Assembly: GCF_016756595.1 (NCBI RefSeq)
Contig: NZ_AP023257.1
Location: 2,744,001-2,808,000, forward strand
Length of the DNA: 64,000 nucleotides
Reading direction: 5' to 3'
Source: Mesorhizobium sp. L-2-11
GTDB lineage: Bacteria > Pseudomonadota > Alphaproteobacteria > Rhizobiales > Rhizobiaceae
Below, piece after piece: positions 45,028-54,327 of this stretch (positions are counted from its first letter, which is position 1; each line of letters opens with the position of its first letter). A program made the position numbers and the translations under genes. The notes beneath the pieces were generated by a model, which made no database searches, was not told the origin of the DNA, and saw nothing but the letters and a program-made list of their open reading frames with translations.

Positions 45028-45694
45028 GCCTTGATGACTGGAGCGGGGCCGGGAGAAGACCGGCAGCTTGGGCTGCGAATATTCAAGAGCGGACATCCAG
45101 GTTGACGTGGTATCGTCGTGACCTTCACCAAGGACGAAGCCGCTCGGGCGCCATTGCCGCGCGAGCGGCTTCGTCCTTGGACCCCGTCGCGGCGGCGGGC
45201 CAGCAGCTCGAAATTGCCCGGCTCGTCATTGCCGTGGGTTCTTAAGTCGCTTTCGCACACGCTCACACTGGTGAAGCGAAACTCTTCAGCGAACTTTTTG
45301 GGGCCGTGCCAGGGAAGGGCACTGTCATCGTTGTCGCGCCAGTAATGCCAGAGCCGAACTCGGGGCCCGGGATGACGACTTCGAAAATGCCCCTATCGCA
45401 TGATGTGCTCTGGAAAAGAAACCTCCCGCCGGACAAAATCGACATGATCGGCCCTCTCCGTCAGGCTGAACCCCGAAGCGGTTCGTACCGCGCGGCCGGA
45501 AGAGTATCATCGGCCACAGGTTCGGGCGGACTGCGGCGCACAGCTTCGGAGGCGCGCCCAGTCATTTGAAAGCGGCCGGTTTCAGCCCGCAGGCGCTCTC
45601 GCGATCGAGAGACGGCTCCCCTTTCACGGGTGTCCCTGCTAGAATGCCCAACTGCTGAAGGTCGATACTCACAACAGCATGAGGGGGAGCGCAC
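45028..45694. other. non-coding stretch with a long inverted repeat
   Basis: About 670 bases without a supported gene, of mixed composition. It contains the 19-bp inverted repeat at 45128-45180 and possibly decayed coding fragments. GAGGGGGAGCGCAC just before 45695 is the ribosome site of the next gene. Confidence 0.5.
45128..45180. repeat. perfect 19-bp inverted repeat
   Basis: CCAAGGACGAAGCCGCTCG (45128-45146) and CGAGCGGCTTCGTCCTTGG (45162-45180), loop 15 bases. No T-run follows, so a simple terminator is unlikely. It could be a protein-binding site, an RNA hairpin or a mobile-element end. Confidence 0.85.
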
Positions 45695-48151
45695 ATGACC
45701 CAGCCTGCCTTCACAATCTGTCTAGGGAACGGCATCTATCTCGATAGCGACGGGAACGTGCTTCAGAGCCCGCTCCCCGACATCCCGGCCTATTCTCCGC
45801 CGTTCAGGCTTCCGATCGATCCGGCGAAAGCCCGGGATGCGGTCAAGAGCGTCCAAAAGGCGCTCAAGGACATCAACAAGGATCCAGAAGTCCTCGCGAA
45901 ATTTCTAGAGTTTGGGTTCGACACCAAGATTCTGGACATTCTTTCGGGCGTCGCGAAAATCGCCGGCATGGTCGCTCCAGTGCTCGCAGCCGTGGCCATC
46001 GCCTACGACGTCCTGAAAGTGCTCGGCGTCTTCAAGGAAGGCCCGTCGGCCTTGGAACTTCTCGTGAAGCAGCGGTTCGAGGAACTCGAGAACAATGTCG
46101 ATTCCATCAAGATCATGATCGAGACCCATCGCCTGGGCGATGCCAGGAACGGAGTCCAGAAGCTTCTCGATTTTGCGAAGGACTTCACGTTGAAGGTCAG
46201 GGGTGAGCAGGCGTCCCTTCAAGAGCTTCAGGGCGATCAAAAGACACTGAAGGACACCATCATCGAGAACGACAATTTCAACAAGCTGATGTCCCAGCAC
46301 ACCTACGTCGCCAACTTCGATCGGGACGATCACACGCGGGTCTGGTGGTGGATGCAGGACCTCATCCACACCATGCCGCACGGACCAGGCGCGGCGCCGT
46401 GGCGGGTCCCGTTGCCCGACAATATCGCATTCGACCATCGTCTGATGGTGCCCTTGGCGTGCTTCGCGGCGGAGGCCTACATCACCGTCTTGCGGGCGAT
46501 CGAGCCGGAGTACCGGAGCACCGGCTTCGCTCGCGAAGAGCTCAGGACGTTATCCAGGCATCTTGACGATCTGGCGCAGAAGATGCGCAGCGACTGCCTG
46601 GGTCGCACGTATTATCGCCGCGAGCATTTTGCGTTTCCATCCGTCTACCTCACAGATTATGAAGTCGACACGTTCCTGGGCCAGTTTCCCAAGGTGTCGA
46701 AAAAATGCAGCCGCTTCCCGGTGGGCGCCCTCGACCTTCGCTATCACGACAATGCGTTCTTCGGTCCATTCCTCGACAGCCTCTTCATCGCTGATGTCCG
46801 AGGAGAAGCGCATCCTACGAAGCATGGCGGGATGGAGTTCCGGTGGGTTCCGCCAGCGAATCTTGTCCCAGGCCCGTTCGACGGCACTTGGACGATCACG
46901 AACCCCGATGAGTGCGCAAAGGCCGCGAACGAGGCTGCCGAGAAGGACTATGCCGATCTCGTCTCTATGAGCGGTTACACGGAGCTGGTGAGGCTGGCGG
47001 CATTGTTCAGGAACGAGGCCATGGAGCCCAGCCAAAGTCAGACGGTGCACGCCTGGAATCCGACGCTCCTGCGTCAGGCTGAGTCGCAGATCACGGTAAC
47101 CGTGCAGAGCGACAACATTCCGATGACTGGCGTCATCACGTCGCAGGCCGCCCGCGAGCCGCAGAAATGCCTCGCGCTGGTACACGTCAGAACACAGCCG
47201 CCGAGCCGGCTGTATCAGCCTTCCTACAAGATCAAGCTCCGCACCTTGCACGCTATCAGTTCGGGACGCTGGGACGACCGCGGCTACGCCAGCTTCCGCT
47301 GGCCGCAATATGAGGACGAGAGTCCAGACGACGACTTCCTCAAACTCGTCTTCCAGCAGACAACCGCAGCGCTTGACGAAGAATTGCTGTTCGAAGGCAA
47401 CAGCCCCGAGGACCTTATCCGGAAGTCACCCAGCGTAGTGGAGCTTAAGGCGCATACGTTCGATTGGTGGATCCCGCTCAAACCTGCGTTCGGCGTCTGG
47501 GACGATCTTCGCAAGGTCAAGGCCGAACTCGCTGCACTGGGCTGGATGGGCGATGACGAGAGCTGGAACGCGACAGCCGGCGGCCCAGCCGTATTGCCAC
47601 TCGCTGGCTTCCAATCTTCTGACCTGTTCGACGAGGTCGCTCCCCACCTCGCGTGGGAGCCCGGCCGGAAGGATTGGGAGGGACAGCGTCGCGAACCAAA
47701 GGAGGAAATGGTCGAGGTCGAGTATAGCGCCTCGTGGGAAGAGGATTCCCTGCGAGTGTCGCTTCGCAACAAGCCCTCCAATCGGAACTACGTCGTCTAC
47801 CTCGTCGTCGAGGAGAAGCTCGTTAGCGGCACCGTCATCCACACGGCCGCCCCGGTTCACATGAACGGCCAACTGACTTTCGTGCCGCAGAGCTTCTTCG
47901 ATCGCGAGCAGGAAGCTCGCCAGAAGTTTTTCGGAAAGGTTGCCGAGTTCAACCAGCGGTTCAGCGAAAGCGCAGAGCCTGGGCCGATCAATCCGATTCT
48001 GACCGCAATCCGGCCTGGAGACGTGTTGAGGACCGACACGGTCGTTCGCGTCTCGGCCTTGATGAAGGAACATCAGCCTGAGCTGTTCAATCAGCTGCTT
48101 CGGGAGCCCGCGCAACAGGACGACGCAGCTGAAGTCAAAGCCGCGACCTAA
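45695..48151 (+). CDS. large protein of unknown function, candidate membrane-active (toxin-like) protein
   Basis: An 818-residue protein I cannot assign to a family. It has no signal peptide. Residues 40-75 are amphipathic helix; residues 78-113 (ILDILSGVAKIAGMVAPVLA and the next 15) are strongly hydrophobic; 117-200 are heptad-like charged helix (ALELLVKQRFEELENNV). This helical bundle with one long hydrophobic hairpin resembles the N-terminal pore-forming part of alpha-type or Cry-like toxins; this is inference only. Residues 250-420 are rich in Trp/Tyr, and 700-800 look beta-rich. It follows GAGGGGGAGC and lies alone in the direct-repeat-flanked segment. Codon use is less GC-biased than in neighbours. 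Confidence 0.75.
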   Translation: MTQPAFTICLGNGIYLDSDGNVLQSPLPDIPAYSPPFRLPIDPAKARDAVKSVQKALKDINKDPEVLAKFLEFGFDTKILDILSGVAKIAGMVAPVLAAVAIAYDVLKVLGVFKEGPSALELLVKQRFEELENNVDSIKIMIETHRLGDARNGVQKLLDFAKDFTLKVRGEQASLQELQGDQKTLKDTIIENDNFNKLMSQHTYVANFDRDDHTRVWWWMQDLIHTMPHGPGAAPWRVPLPDNIAFDHRLMVPLACFAAEAYITVLRAIEPEYRSTGFAREELRTLSRHLDDLAQKMRSDCLGRTYYRREHFAFPSVYLTDYEVDTFLGQFPKVSKKCSRFPVGALDLRYHDNAFFGPFLDSLFIADVRGEAHPTKHGGMEFRWVPPANLVPGPFDGTWTITNPDECAKAANEAAEKDYADLVSMSGYTELVRLAALFRNEAMEPSQSQTVHAWNPTLLRQAESQITVTVQSDNIPMTGVITSQAAREPQKCLALVHVRTQPPSRLYQPSYKIKLRTLHAISSGRWDDRGYASFRWPQYEDESPDDDFLKLVFQQTTAALDEELLFEGNSPEDLIRKSPSVVELKAHTFDWWIPLKPAFGVWDDLRKVKAELAALGWMGDDESWNATAGGPAVLPLAGFQSSDLFDEVAPHLAWEPGRKDWEGQRREPKEEMVEVEYSASWEEDSLRVSLRNKPSNRNYVVYLVVEEKLVSGTVIHTAAPVHMNGQLTFVPQSFFDREQEARQKFFGKVAEFNQRFSESAEPGPINPILTAIRPGDVLRTDTVVRVSALMKEHQPELFNQLLREPAQQDDAAEVKAAT

Positions 48152-48489
48152 ATCCGAGAGTCACCGAACCGCCGACCAACGTGCCTGACTGAGCGATCAT
48201 GGCGAGTGAAGTCACCATGATGAGCCGCGATGGGAATTGGAAGATCGTCGTAGAAGCTGGGATGAACACCTTTCTCTTCTATTCCATCACCGGCGCATTT
48301 TTGTCTCCAAGAAGCGCCGCCGCTCGAAGTAGCGACGAATGGGCCGTCCAACGCGCTCGCTCATTACGCTGGAAAGCGTCGGTTAATTGAACAATAATCC
48401 CATCACCGGCCGCACTCCGTGGCGCGTCCGGCCTTGCCGAAAGCTCAGTGACCAATGCCATCTGTTACATCACTCAGAGGGACGTCATC
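48152..48489. other. intergenic region, no confident gene
   Basis: 338 bases. A short open stretch at 48199-48390 (MASEVTMMSRDGNWKIVVEAG...) has no ribosome site and is not called. Composition is AT-richer than average. Confidence 0.4.
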
Positions 48490-49695
48490 ATGCAATCGCT
48501 TAAAGCCGTTCTCATCGTATCGTCAATAATCCTGGTTCCGCAGTCGTCTTTGGCGCAATCGTGTCGCTGGGACGGGACGGCGCCTTGGTGCGCCGGCGCA
48601 TGTGGCGGGGGGGAAACCGAAGTATTTCGCGCATCTGATCTCCCACCACACTGGAAAGATGCTTTTCCAGGAATACAGAACACAAACTTTGGTGAGCCGT
48701 GCGCCCTTGGTACGAAGACGCTGTGTTGTCCTGCATCAGGGGGCTCAGAATGCCGCTGGGACGGCACGGCGCCGTTCTGCGACGGTGAGTGCCGCCCCGG
48801 CGAGGTTGCAGCGGCACCGCCGCCGGGCATCCCAAGCGGAAATTCGTGCGTGACGGGTAGCAAGAAATGGTGCTGTCGTGCTGCCACCACGGGCTCGGCA
48901 AGGCAAGCACTCACCACAAACCCGAAACTGTCATTATTCGCGGCAATTTGGGACAAGTCTGAAGGAGTGGCCTGGCAGGCCCGCCACGGTCTGAATGCGG
49001 CGCAATATCAGCAGACCTTTAATGAGCTAACGACTCAGGGTTACCGTCCAGTCGACGTGAGCGGCTACAGCGTTGGCGGCCTGGCAACCTACGCAGCCAT
49101 CTTTGAAAAACGCTCTGCTCCTGAATTTGTCGCGTTTCACGGGTTGTCGGGCGCACGCTACCAAGAAGAATTTGATCGCCTTACAGGCGCCGGTTTCAAG
49201 CCGGTTCACGTTGATGGGTACACTGTCGGCGGGCAGGTTCAATACGCCGCGATTTTTGAAAAGTCCCGCTCTGAAGGCTGGGCTGCTCGACACAACATCG
49301 ACGCCGCGACATATCAGAGCGAGTTTGACCGCTGGACGAACCAAGGATACCGGCTTGTTACGGTCAGCGGGTACAACGTCAACGGACAGGATCGCTACGC
49401 TGCAATCTGGGAAAAGCGGCCCTCGCTCCCTTGGGTCGCCCGTCATGGTTTGACCACAGCGCAATATCAGCAACAATTTAACGAATTGGCTGCCCAAGGC
49501 TATCGCGTCGTTAAGGTCAGTGGCTGGCGTGCCGGCAATGAGCCTCGTTTCGCAGCGATCTGGGAGAAAACCGACGGGCCGGCCTGGCAAGCGCGGCACC
49601 AGATGCTAGCCGATGGGTACCAGGAGGAGTTCGATCGATTATTGAGAGACGGCTATCGACTGCGCGATGTCAGCGGTTATCACATGTATGATTGA
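48490..49695 (+). CDS. secreted protein with two Cys-rich modules and five PGH-like repeats
   Basis: A 401-residue protein with signal peptide MQSLKAVLIVSSIILVPQSSLA. Two Cys-rich modules follow, each starting CRWDGTAP and ending in a Cys-Cys pair (TLCC and KWCC). Five tandem repeats of about 48 residues fill 155-401; each has the pattern YAAI[FW]EK...W.ARHGL....YQ..F..L...GYR.V.VSGY. This repeat is the one I know from polyglycine-hydrolase-type and related secreted proteins; the catalytic serine-hydrolase domain that often accompanies it is absent. Binding to a wall or host polymer is the likely role. ATG 48490 is chosen over a start at 48448 because the signal peptide begins there. Confidence 0.82.
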   Translation: MQSLKAVLIVSSIILVPQSSLAQSCRWDGTAPWCAGACGGGETEVFRASDLPPHWKDAFPGIQNTNFGEPCALGTKTLCCPASGGSECRWDGTAPFCDGECRPGEVAAAPPPGIPSGNSCVTGSKKWCCRAATTGSARQALTTNPKLSLFAAIWDKSEGVAWQARHGLNAAQYQQTFNELTTQGYRPVDVSGYSVGGLATYAAIFEKRSAPEFVAFHGLSGARYQEEFDRLTGAGFKPVHVDGYTVGGQVQYAAIFEKSRSEGWAARHNIDAATYQSEFDRWTNQGYRLVTVSGYNVNGQDRYAAIWEKRPSLPWVARHGLTTAQYQQQFNELAAQGYRVVKVSGWRAGNEPRFAAIWEKTDGPAWQARHQMLADGYQEEFDRLLRDGYRLRDVSGYHMYD

Positions 49696-50235
49696 AGGGG
49701 TTCAGTCCCGGAGGTTCGGGGCCAAATTCACGGAGATCAGAATCGGCGGGAGGCCGTTTGAAGTTTCCAGTAGGCGCGGAAATCCAGGCGCGAACACACA
49801 CGCGCGGCATAGGCATATGCGACGATGCGGTGCAGGACAATGGAAGGTTGCCACTTGCCTCTGGACCCTACATCTCCACGCCGGGTGGCCACGACGGGCG
49901 CGTCGAGCAAGGATTTCGAGCTGATCGTGGATGGCCTTCGCAAAGCCGGCCTCGTGAGCACCTGACCGGGCGAGGTCTGGTATTCCTCCTGCAACCACTG
50001 CTTCGAAGGAACAGCACGACCGCTGTGCGGCATCTTTGCTGGTCGGGCTCTTAGTCGTATTGGCACTCGTGGTGGGCCACTAGAGCCCCCGATGATGCGA
50101 TGTCCGGCAGATGAGGGGCTCATCACTCTTGATACCACGATGCAACAGCAGCCAGGGCCGGCCATATTTATTATGATGTCGATGTCGGATTGATCGCCCC
50201 GGCCTCGTCTTTCCAGAAAATGAAGGAGCAACGAC
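49696..50235. other. gap with direct-repeat copy 2 and coding remnants
   Basis: 540 bases. Between 49745 and 49905 one frame reads like the middle of a protein (GICDDAVQDNGRLPLASGPY) without a start, probably a remnant. It is followed by copy 2 of the long direct repeat and by 200 bases of featureless DNA before the NTF2-like gene. Confidence 0.5.
49912..50031 (+). repeat. long direct repeat, copy 2 (cyclase 3' end remnant)
   Basis: 120 bp, same orientation as 44906-45027. It encodes the cyclase ending DFELIVDGLRKAGLV without the rest of that gene. The two copies delimit about 4.9 kb carrying the 818-residue protein and the Cys-rich repeat protein. Confidence 0.9.
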
Positions 50236-50664
50236 ATGTCTGAAAAGGAAGTCTTGGCTGTCATCCGGGGCCAGGAAGACGCAATTGCCAGGAGGGACGC
50301 CCGCGCCAACGTCGATGCCATGGACCCGGATGTCGTGGTTTTCGATCTGCCGCCGCCGCTTGCCTATCGAGGCGAACAGGCACGCGACATCGAAGGGATA
50401 AATGCTTGGTTTGCAACTTGGCGCAACGGCGTCACCGTTCACATGGCTGACCCGCGGCTCATGATCAATGGCGATCTTGCAGTGGCCTTCGGGCTGTCGC
50501 GCATGACTGGCATTAAGACCGACGGCACAAAGGTTGACTCCTGGAGCCGGCGAACCATCGTGCTAAGGCGCATCGCCGGTTCTTGGAAAATCATCCACGA
50601 ACATGCCAGCTTCCCTATGGCAATGGACGGAAGTGGGCGCGCTGTGACGGATCTCTTGCCGTAG
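50236..50664 (+). CDS. NTF2-like (SnoaL/ketosteroid-isomerase fold) protein
   Basis: A 142-residue protein of the nuclear transport factor 2 superfamily. It starts MSEKEVLAVIRGQEDAIARRD, has the typical VDAMDPDVVVFDLPPPLAY strand and ends with SWKIIHEHASFPMAMDGSG, the usual fold end. These small cone-shaped domains bind hydrophobic ligands and may or may not be enzymes. Shine-Dalgarno GAAGGAGC is present. It stands alone just outside the direct-repeat segment. Function is not predictable. Confidence 0.85.
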   Translation: MSEKEVLAVIRGQEDAIARRDARANVDAMDPDVVVFDLPPPLAYRGEQARDIEGINAWFATWRNGVTVHMADPRLMINGDLAVAFGLSRMTGIKTDGTKVDSWSRRTIVLRRIAGSWKIIHEHASFPMAMDGSGRAVTDLLP

Positions 50665-51262
50665 TTCCGGAACGTCCTCAACAGGGACGTCGGCTTTCAC
50701 GCGGCGAGGGTTCCCAGGTGAACGATCGATTTGGCGGGCGGATCTGACCCATCGACGCTGCCCCTGCCCGCCGTCAGCACCTGGCCAATGATCACCTCGT
50801 CCAACTCCTTGGGTCGACGCCTGCCCGAGCGAGCGCCTCGCAGTGGAGCTTAGCCAAGAGGGGCCAGGTGACCTCGTGGCAGAACGGCCGTTTCATATTG
50901 CGGCCCTGGTGGGAACGTTGCGAGGTCGTCTTCCACTGGCCGGGCGGTACTTCACCCGTTCCTTTTCTTCGTGCTGGCGGCGCCCTGGCAGCCGGCGCTG
51001 CCTTCTTCTCTTCAGTGCCGCAACCCTCGGCCTTCGTCAGCGTCAGCTTGATCGTGCCGCCCGCCTAGCTGAGAACCGCTCTACTTCGTAATTGTACATC
51101 GAATTCCGAGTGGAGGTCGCGTTAGATGCAAAACGCGAGCCCTCTGAAAAAACCATTGTCCAATTAAGGCAGTGGGTTTGGAGGCTGTATGAAAGAGGTC
51201 GCTGTTCGGCACGATTTCACCGGCATGCCGTGGTAGATGCACGCGGACCTTCGGGAGTTAAC
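50665..51262. other. gap with a possible decayed gene on the minus strand
   Basis: 598 bases. On the minus strand an open stretch from about 51058 to 50788 reads GGTIKLTLTKAEGCGTEEKK and later KRPFCHEVTWPLLAKLHCEA, but a stop precedes it and no start is present. It looks like a gene remnant. The last 170 bases before the ABC gene hold no clear promoter. Confidence 0.4.
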
Positions 51263-51919
51263 ATGCTGCTGAGGCTGCACCAGATCGACAAGTCCTATCC
51301 CACGGCTGAGGGGCCGTTGCAGGTGCTGCACGGGATCGATCTGTCGCTGGAAGCGGGCAAGAGCCTTGCGCTTACCGGCGAGTCTGGCAGTGGCAAGAGC
51401 ACGCTCCTGCATCTCGTTGCAGGGCTCGACAGTCCTGATGCGGGAGAAATCCACCTTGGCGGTAAGAATATCGTGGGGCTGAACGATACAGCCCTTGCCG
51501 CCCTGCGGCGAGGAACAGTTGGAGTTGTGTTCCAACAGTTCAACCTGATCCCCTCGCTTGATGTGGCGGCCAACCTTGCCTTTCAGGCTCGACTTGCCGG
51601 CCACCCTGATCCGGCATGGCTGAAAGTTCTTGCCGCACGGCTGGGCCTGGCCGAGGTCCTGACGCGCTACCCTGAACAACTGTCGGCCGGGCAGCAACAG
51701 CGGGTGGCAATAGGCCGGACCTTGGCCGCCCGGCCCCGGCTGGTTTTGGCCGATGAACCCACGGGCAATCTCGATGAGGCAACAGGGGACGCTGTACTCG
51801 ATCTTATGCTGTCGCTGGTGGCTGAAACGGGTGCCGCCCTGTTAATGGTTACCCATTCCAACCGTCTGGCAAACCGGCTGAACGCCCACGTTCACCTGCA
51901 CGCGGGACGGCTGGCTTGA
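51263..51919 (+). CDS. ABC transporter ATP-binding protein (LolD/AttE type)
   Basis: A 218-residue single-domain ABC ATPase of the MacB/LolD class, which energises FtsX-like permeases without being a classical importer. Walker A GESGSGKSTLL, Q-loop VVFQQFNLIPSLD, signature LSAGQQQRVAIGRTLA (Ala for the usual Gly in the second position), Walker B LVLADEPTGNLDEAT. ATG 51263 is used; in-frame upstream codons are unlikely. It overlaps the permease gene by one base, forming an operon with it and with an AttH-like gene. The arrangement matches att-type (AttE-AttG-AttH) systems. The transported cargo is unknown. Confidence 0.9.
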   Translation: MLLRLHQIDKSYPTAEGPLQVLHGIDLSLEAGKSLALTGESGSGKSTLLHLVAGLDSPDAGEIHLGGKNIVGLNDTALAALRRGTVGVVFQQFNLIPSLDVAANLAFQARLAGHPDPAWLKVLAARLGLAEVLTRYPEQLSAGQQQRVAIGRTLAARPRLVLADEPTGNLDEATGDAVLDLMLSLVAETGAALLMVTHSNRLANRLNAHVHLHAGRLA

Positions 51920-54327
51920 TGGTGTGGACCGGGTTGTCAGCGCTCTTGTCGCATTGGCGCAGGCGTCCTGTCCAACTGGCGATGCTGCTTTTGGGGCTTT
52001 CGCTGGCAACGGCGCTGTGGTCAGCGATTCAGGCGATCAACGGTGAGGCGCGGGCGAGCTATGACCGTGCAGCGGCGATCCTTGGGCAGGACCGGCTCGC
52101 GCAACTGGTGCGTGAGGACGGGGCTCGGATGGATCAACAGGTGTTTGTGAGATTACGGCGAGCAGGCTGGCTGGCTTCGCCGGTAATTGAAGGTGAAATG
52201 CGGTTGGGGGATGTGCGGTTGCGCGTCCTCGGCATTGACCCACTGACTTTGCCGCCGCAGGCGCAGCAGGTGGATGTTGCGGTGGGTGATGAGCTATTGC
52301 CGTTCATCACGGCGCCCGGGGTGCTCTATGCAGCTCCGGAAACCGCGGCACGACTAACCGAGCAAGCAACACCTCCCGTGCGCGTGGCCGAGGGTTTGCC
52401 GCCTGGCACAGTCCTCACCGACATCGGGCAGGCGCAGGTCTTGCTTGGGGCAAAGGACAAGATCTCTCGTCTTTTGCTCTGGCCGGACCAACCGATTGGC
52501 CGTGCCCCTCTAGAGGTGACAGCCCCCGGCCTGACCCTGCGCGAGCCGAGTGAAGCGGGGGATCTTGCCAGGCTGACCGACAGTTTTCACCTGAACCTGA
52601 CGGCTTTCGGTTTTCTTGCCTTTGCGGTGGGGCTCTTCATCGTGCATTCCGCCATCGGTCTGGCTTTTGAACAGCGCCGCCCGGTGTTTCGCACGCTGCG
52701 CGCACTGGGCTTGCCGGCCCGCGTGCTGGTCCTTTTGCTGATCGCCGAGCTGCTGACCTTCGCCCTCCTTGCGGGGCTGGTGGGCGTGGCACTTGGCTAT
52801 GTAGTCGCCTCGGCCCTCTTGCCCGATGTCGCCGCCACCCTGCGCGGGCTTTACGGGGCCGATGTGCCGGGAACGCTGTCGATCCGCCCCGCAGTGTGGG
52901 CAGCGGGGCTGGCCATCGCGGTAATCGGCACGCTGGTGGCGGCCGCACAAAGCCTCTGGCGGCTATGGCACCTGCCATTGCTTGCGCCGGGCCAGCCTCG
53001 GGCCTGGGCGCGGGCTTCGGAGCGGGCACTGCGCGCGCAGGGCGTGGCTGCGATAGTGCTCGTGTTGACGGCGGCGGGAATTGCACACTTCGGATCCAGC
53101 CTCGAGGCGGGCTTTGCGCTTCTGGCGGCATTGCTGTTGGGGGCGGCACTGGCGCTGCCGCTCGTGCTGACGGGGATATTGCACCTTGGCGGCCGCTTGG
53201 CGCGTGGACCATTGGCTGAATGGTTTTGGGCCGACACGCGTCAACAGCTTCCCGGCCTGTCATTGGCGCTAATGGCACTGCTGCTTGCGCTGGCCGTCAA
53301 TGTGGGCGTCAGCACGATGGTGTCGAGCTTTCGGCTGACCTTCACCGGCTGGCTCGATCAGCGTCTCGCCTCAGAGCTTTACGTGACCGCCCGCACCGAA
53401 GCAGAGGCCACGGCGATACGCGACTGGCTGGCCCAGCGCAGCGACGCGGTCCTGCCGATCTGGAGCATTGAGGGCCGGGTCGCAGGCCAGCCCGCGGCAA
53501 TATACGGCGTGGCCGATCATGCCACCTATCGCGACAACTGGCCGATCCTCTCTGCAGTGCCGGAGGTGTGGGACCGGATCGCCACAGGCGAGGGCGCACT
53601 GATCAACGAACAGCTGTCGCGGCGCCAAGGGTTGGGTCTGGGGGACCAGATCACGCTGCCCGGTGGCTGGCGGGCCAGCATCGTCGGCGTCTATTCCGAC
53701 TATGGCAATCCTATGGGCCAGGTGATCATTGGGATCGACACTCTGGCCGCGCGCTATCCGGAGGTCTCCCGCCTGCGCTATGCCATTCGGATTGCCCCCG
53801 GCAAGGTCGAAGCACTGGCTGCGGCTTTGCGGGCGGAATTCGGGCTGCCCGCGCAGAACGTGATTGACCAGGCCGGGATCAAGGTCTTTTCGCTCAAAGT
53901 GTTTGAGCGCACATTCAGAGTGACAGCCGCGCTGAATGTGCTGACGCTGGGAGTCGCGGGGCTGGCGATGTTTGCGAGCCTCATGACCCTGTCGGGGATG
54001 CGCCTACCGCAACTGGCGCCGGTCTGGGCCATGGGTCTGCCCCGCCGCCACCTCGTATGGCTGGAGCTTTGGCGCGGCTTGTTGTTGGCAGCCTTGACCA
54101 TGCTGGCCGCTCTGCCTGTAGGTATCGGGCTCGCCTTTGTTCTGCTGGCGGTGGTGAATGTGGAGGCTTTTGGCTGGCGCCTGCCGATGCACCTTTTTCC
54201 CGGTGACTGGGCGAGGCTGGGGATGCTCGCGCTGCTGGCGGCCGGATTCGCGGTGGCCGTGCCTGCCTGGCGCCTGGCGCGTTTTTCACCATCGGATTTG
54301 CTGAAGGTATTTGCGAATGAGCGTTAG
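51919..54327 (+). CDS. FtsX-like ABC permease (AttF/AttG type, fused)
   Basis: An 802-residue membrane protein with an N-terminal transmembrane segment, a soluble periplasmic-type region to about 215, then two FtsX-like membrane blocks (about 225-420 and 680-800) with a second extracytoplasmic region between (about 450-660). Such MacB/LolCE-like proteins use ATP to extract or move lipophilic or protein cargo across the periplasm. The ATG overlaps the ATPase stop by one base. The next gene, an AttH-like lipocalin protein, overlaps by 11 bases. Many Gly/Leu and fewer preferred rhizobial codons suggest acquisition from another alphaproteobacterial group; this is impression, not measured. Confidence 0.9.
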   Translation: MVWTGLSALLSHWRRRPVQLAMLLLGLSLATALWSAIQAINGEARASYDRAAAILGQDRLAQLVREDGARMDQQVFVRLRRAGWLASPVIEGEMRLGDVRLRVLGIDPLTLPPQAQQVDVAVGDELLPFITAPGVLYAAPETAARLTEQATPPVRVAEGLPPGTVLTDIGQAQVLLGAKDKISRLLLWPDQPIGRAPLEVTAPGLTLREPSEAGDLARLTDSFHLNLTAFGFLAFAVGLFIVHSAIGLAFEQRRPVFRTLRALGLPARVLVLLLIAELLTFALLAGLVGVALGYVVASALLPDVAATLRGLYGADVPGTLSIRPAVWAAGLAIAVIGTLVAAAQSLWRLWHLPLLAPGQPRAWARASERALRAQGVAAIVLVLTAAGIAHFGSSLEAGFALLAALLLGAALALPLVLTGILHLGGRLARGPLAEWFWADTRQQLPGLSLALMALLLALAVNVGVSTMVSSFRLTFTGWLDQRLASELYVTARTEAEATAIRDWLAQRSDAVLPIWSIEGRVAGQPAAIYGVADHATYRDNWPILSAVPEVWDRIATGEGALINEQLSRRQGLGLGDQITLPGGWRASIVGVYSDYGNPMGQVIIGIDTLAARYPEVSRLRYAIRIAPGKVEALAAALRAEFGLPAQNVIDQAGIKVFSLKVFERTFRVTAALNVLTLGVAGLAMFASLMTLSGMRLPQLAPVWAMGLPRRHLVWLELWRGLLLAALTMLAALPVGIGLAFVLLAVVNVEAFGWRLPMHLFPGDWARLGMLALLAAGFAVAVPAWRLARFSPSDLLKVFANER

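Noticed and set aside
48199..48390. short ORF upstream of the Cys-rich repeat protein
   Set aside because: No ribosome site and an unnatural C-terminal half; kept as intergenic.
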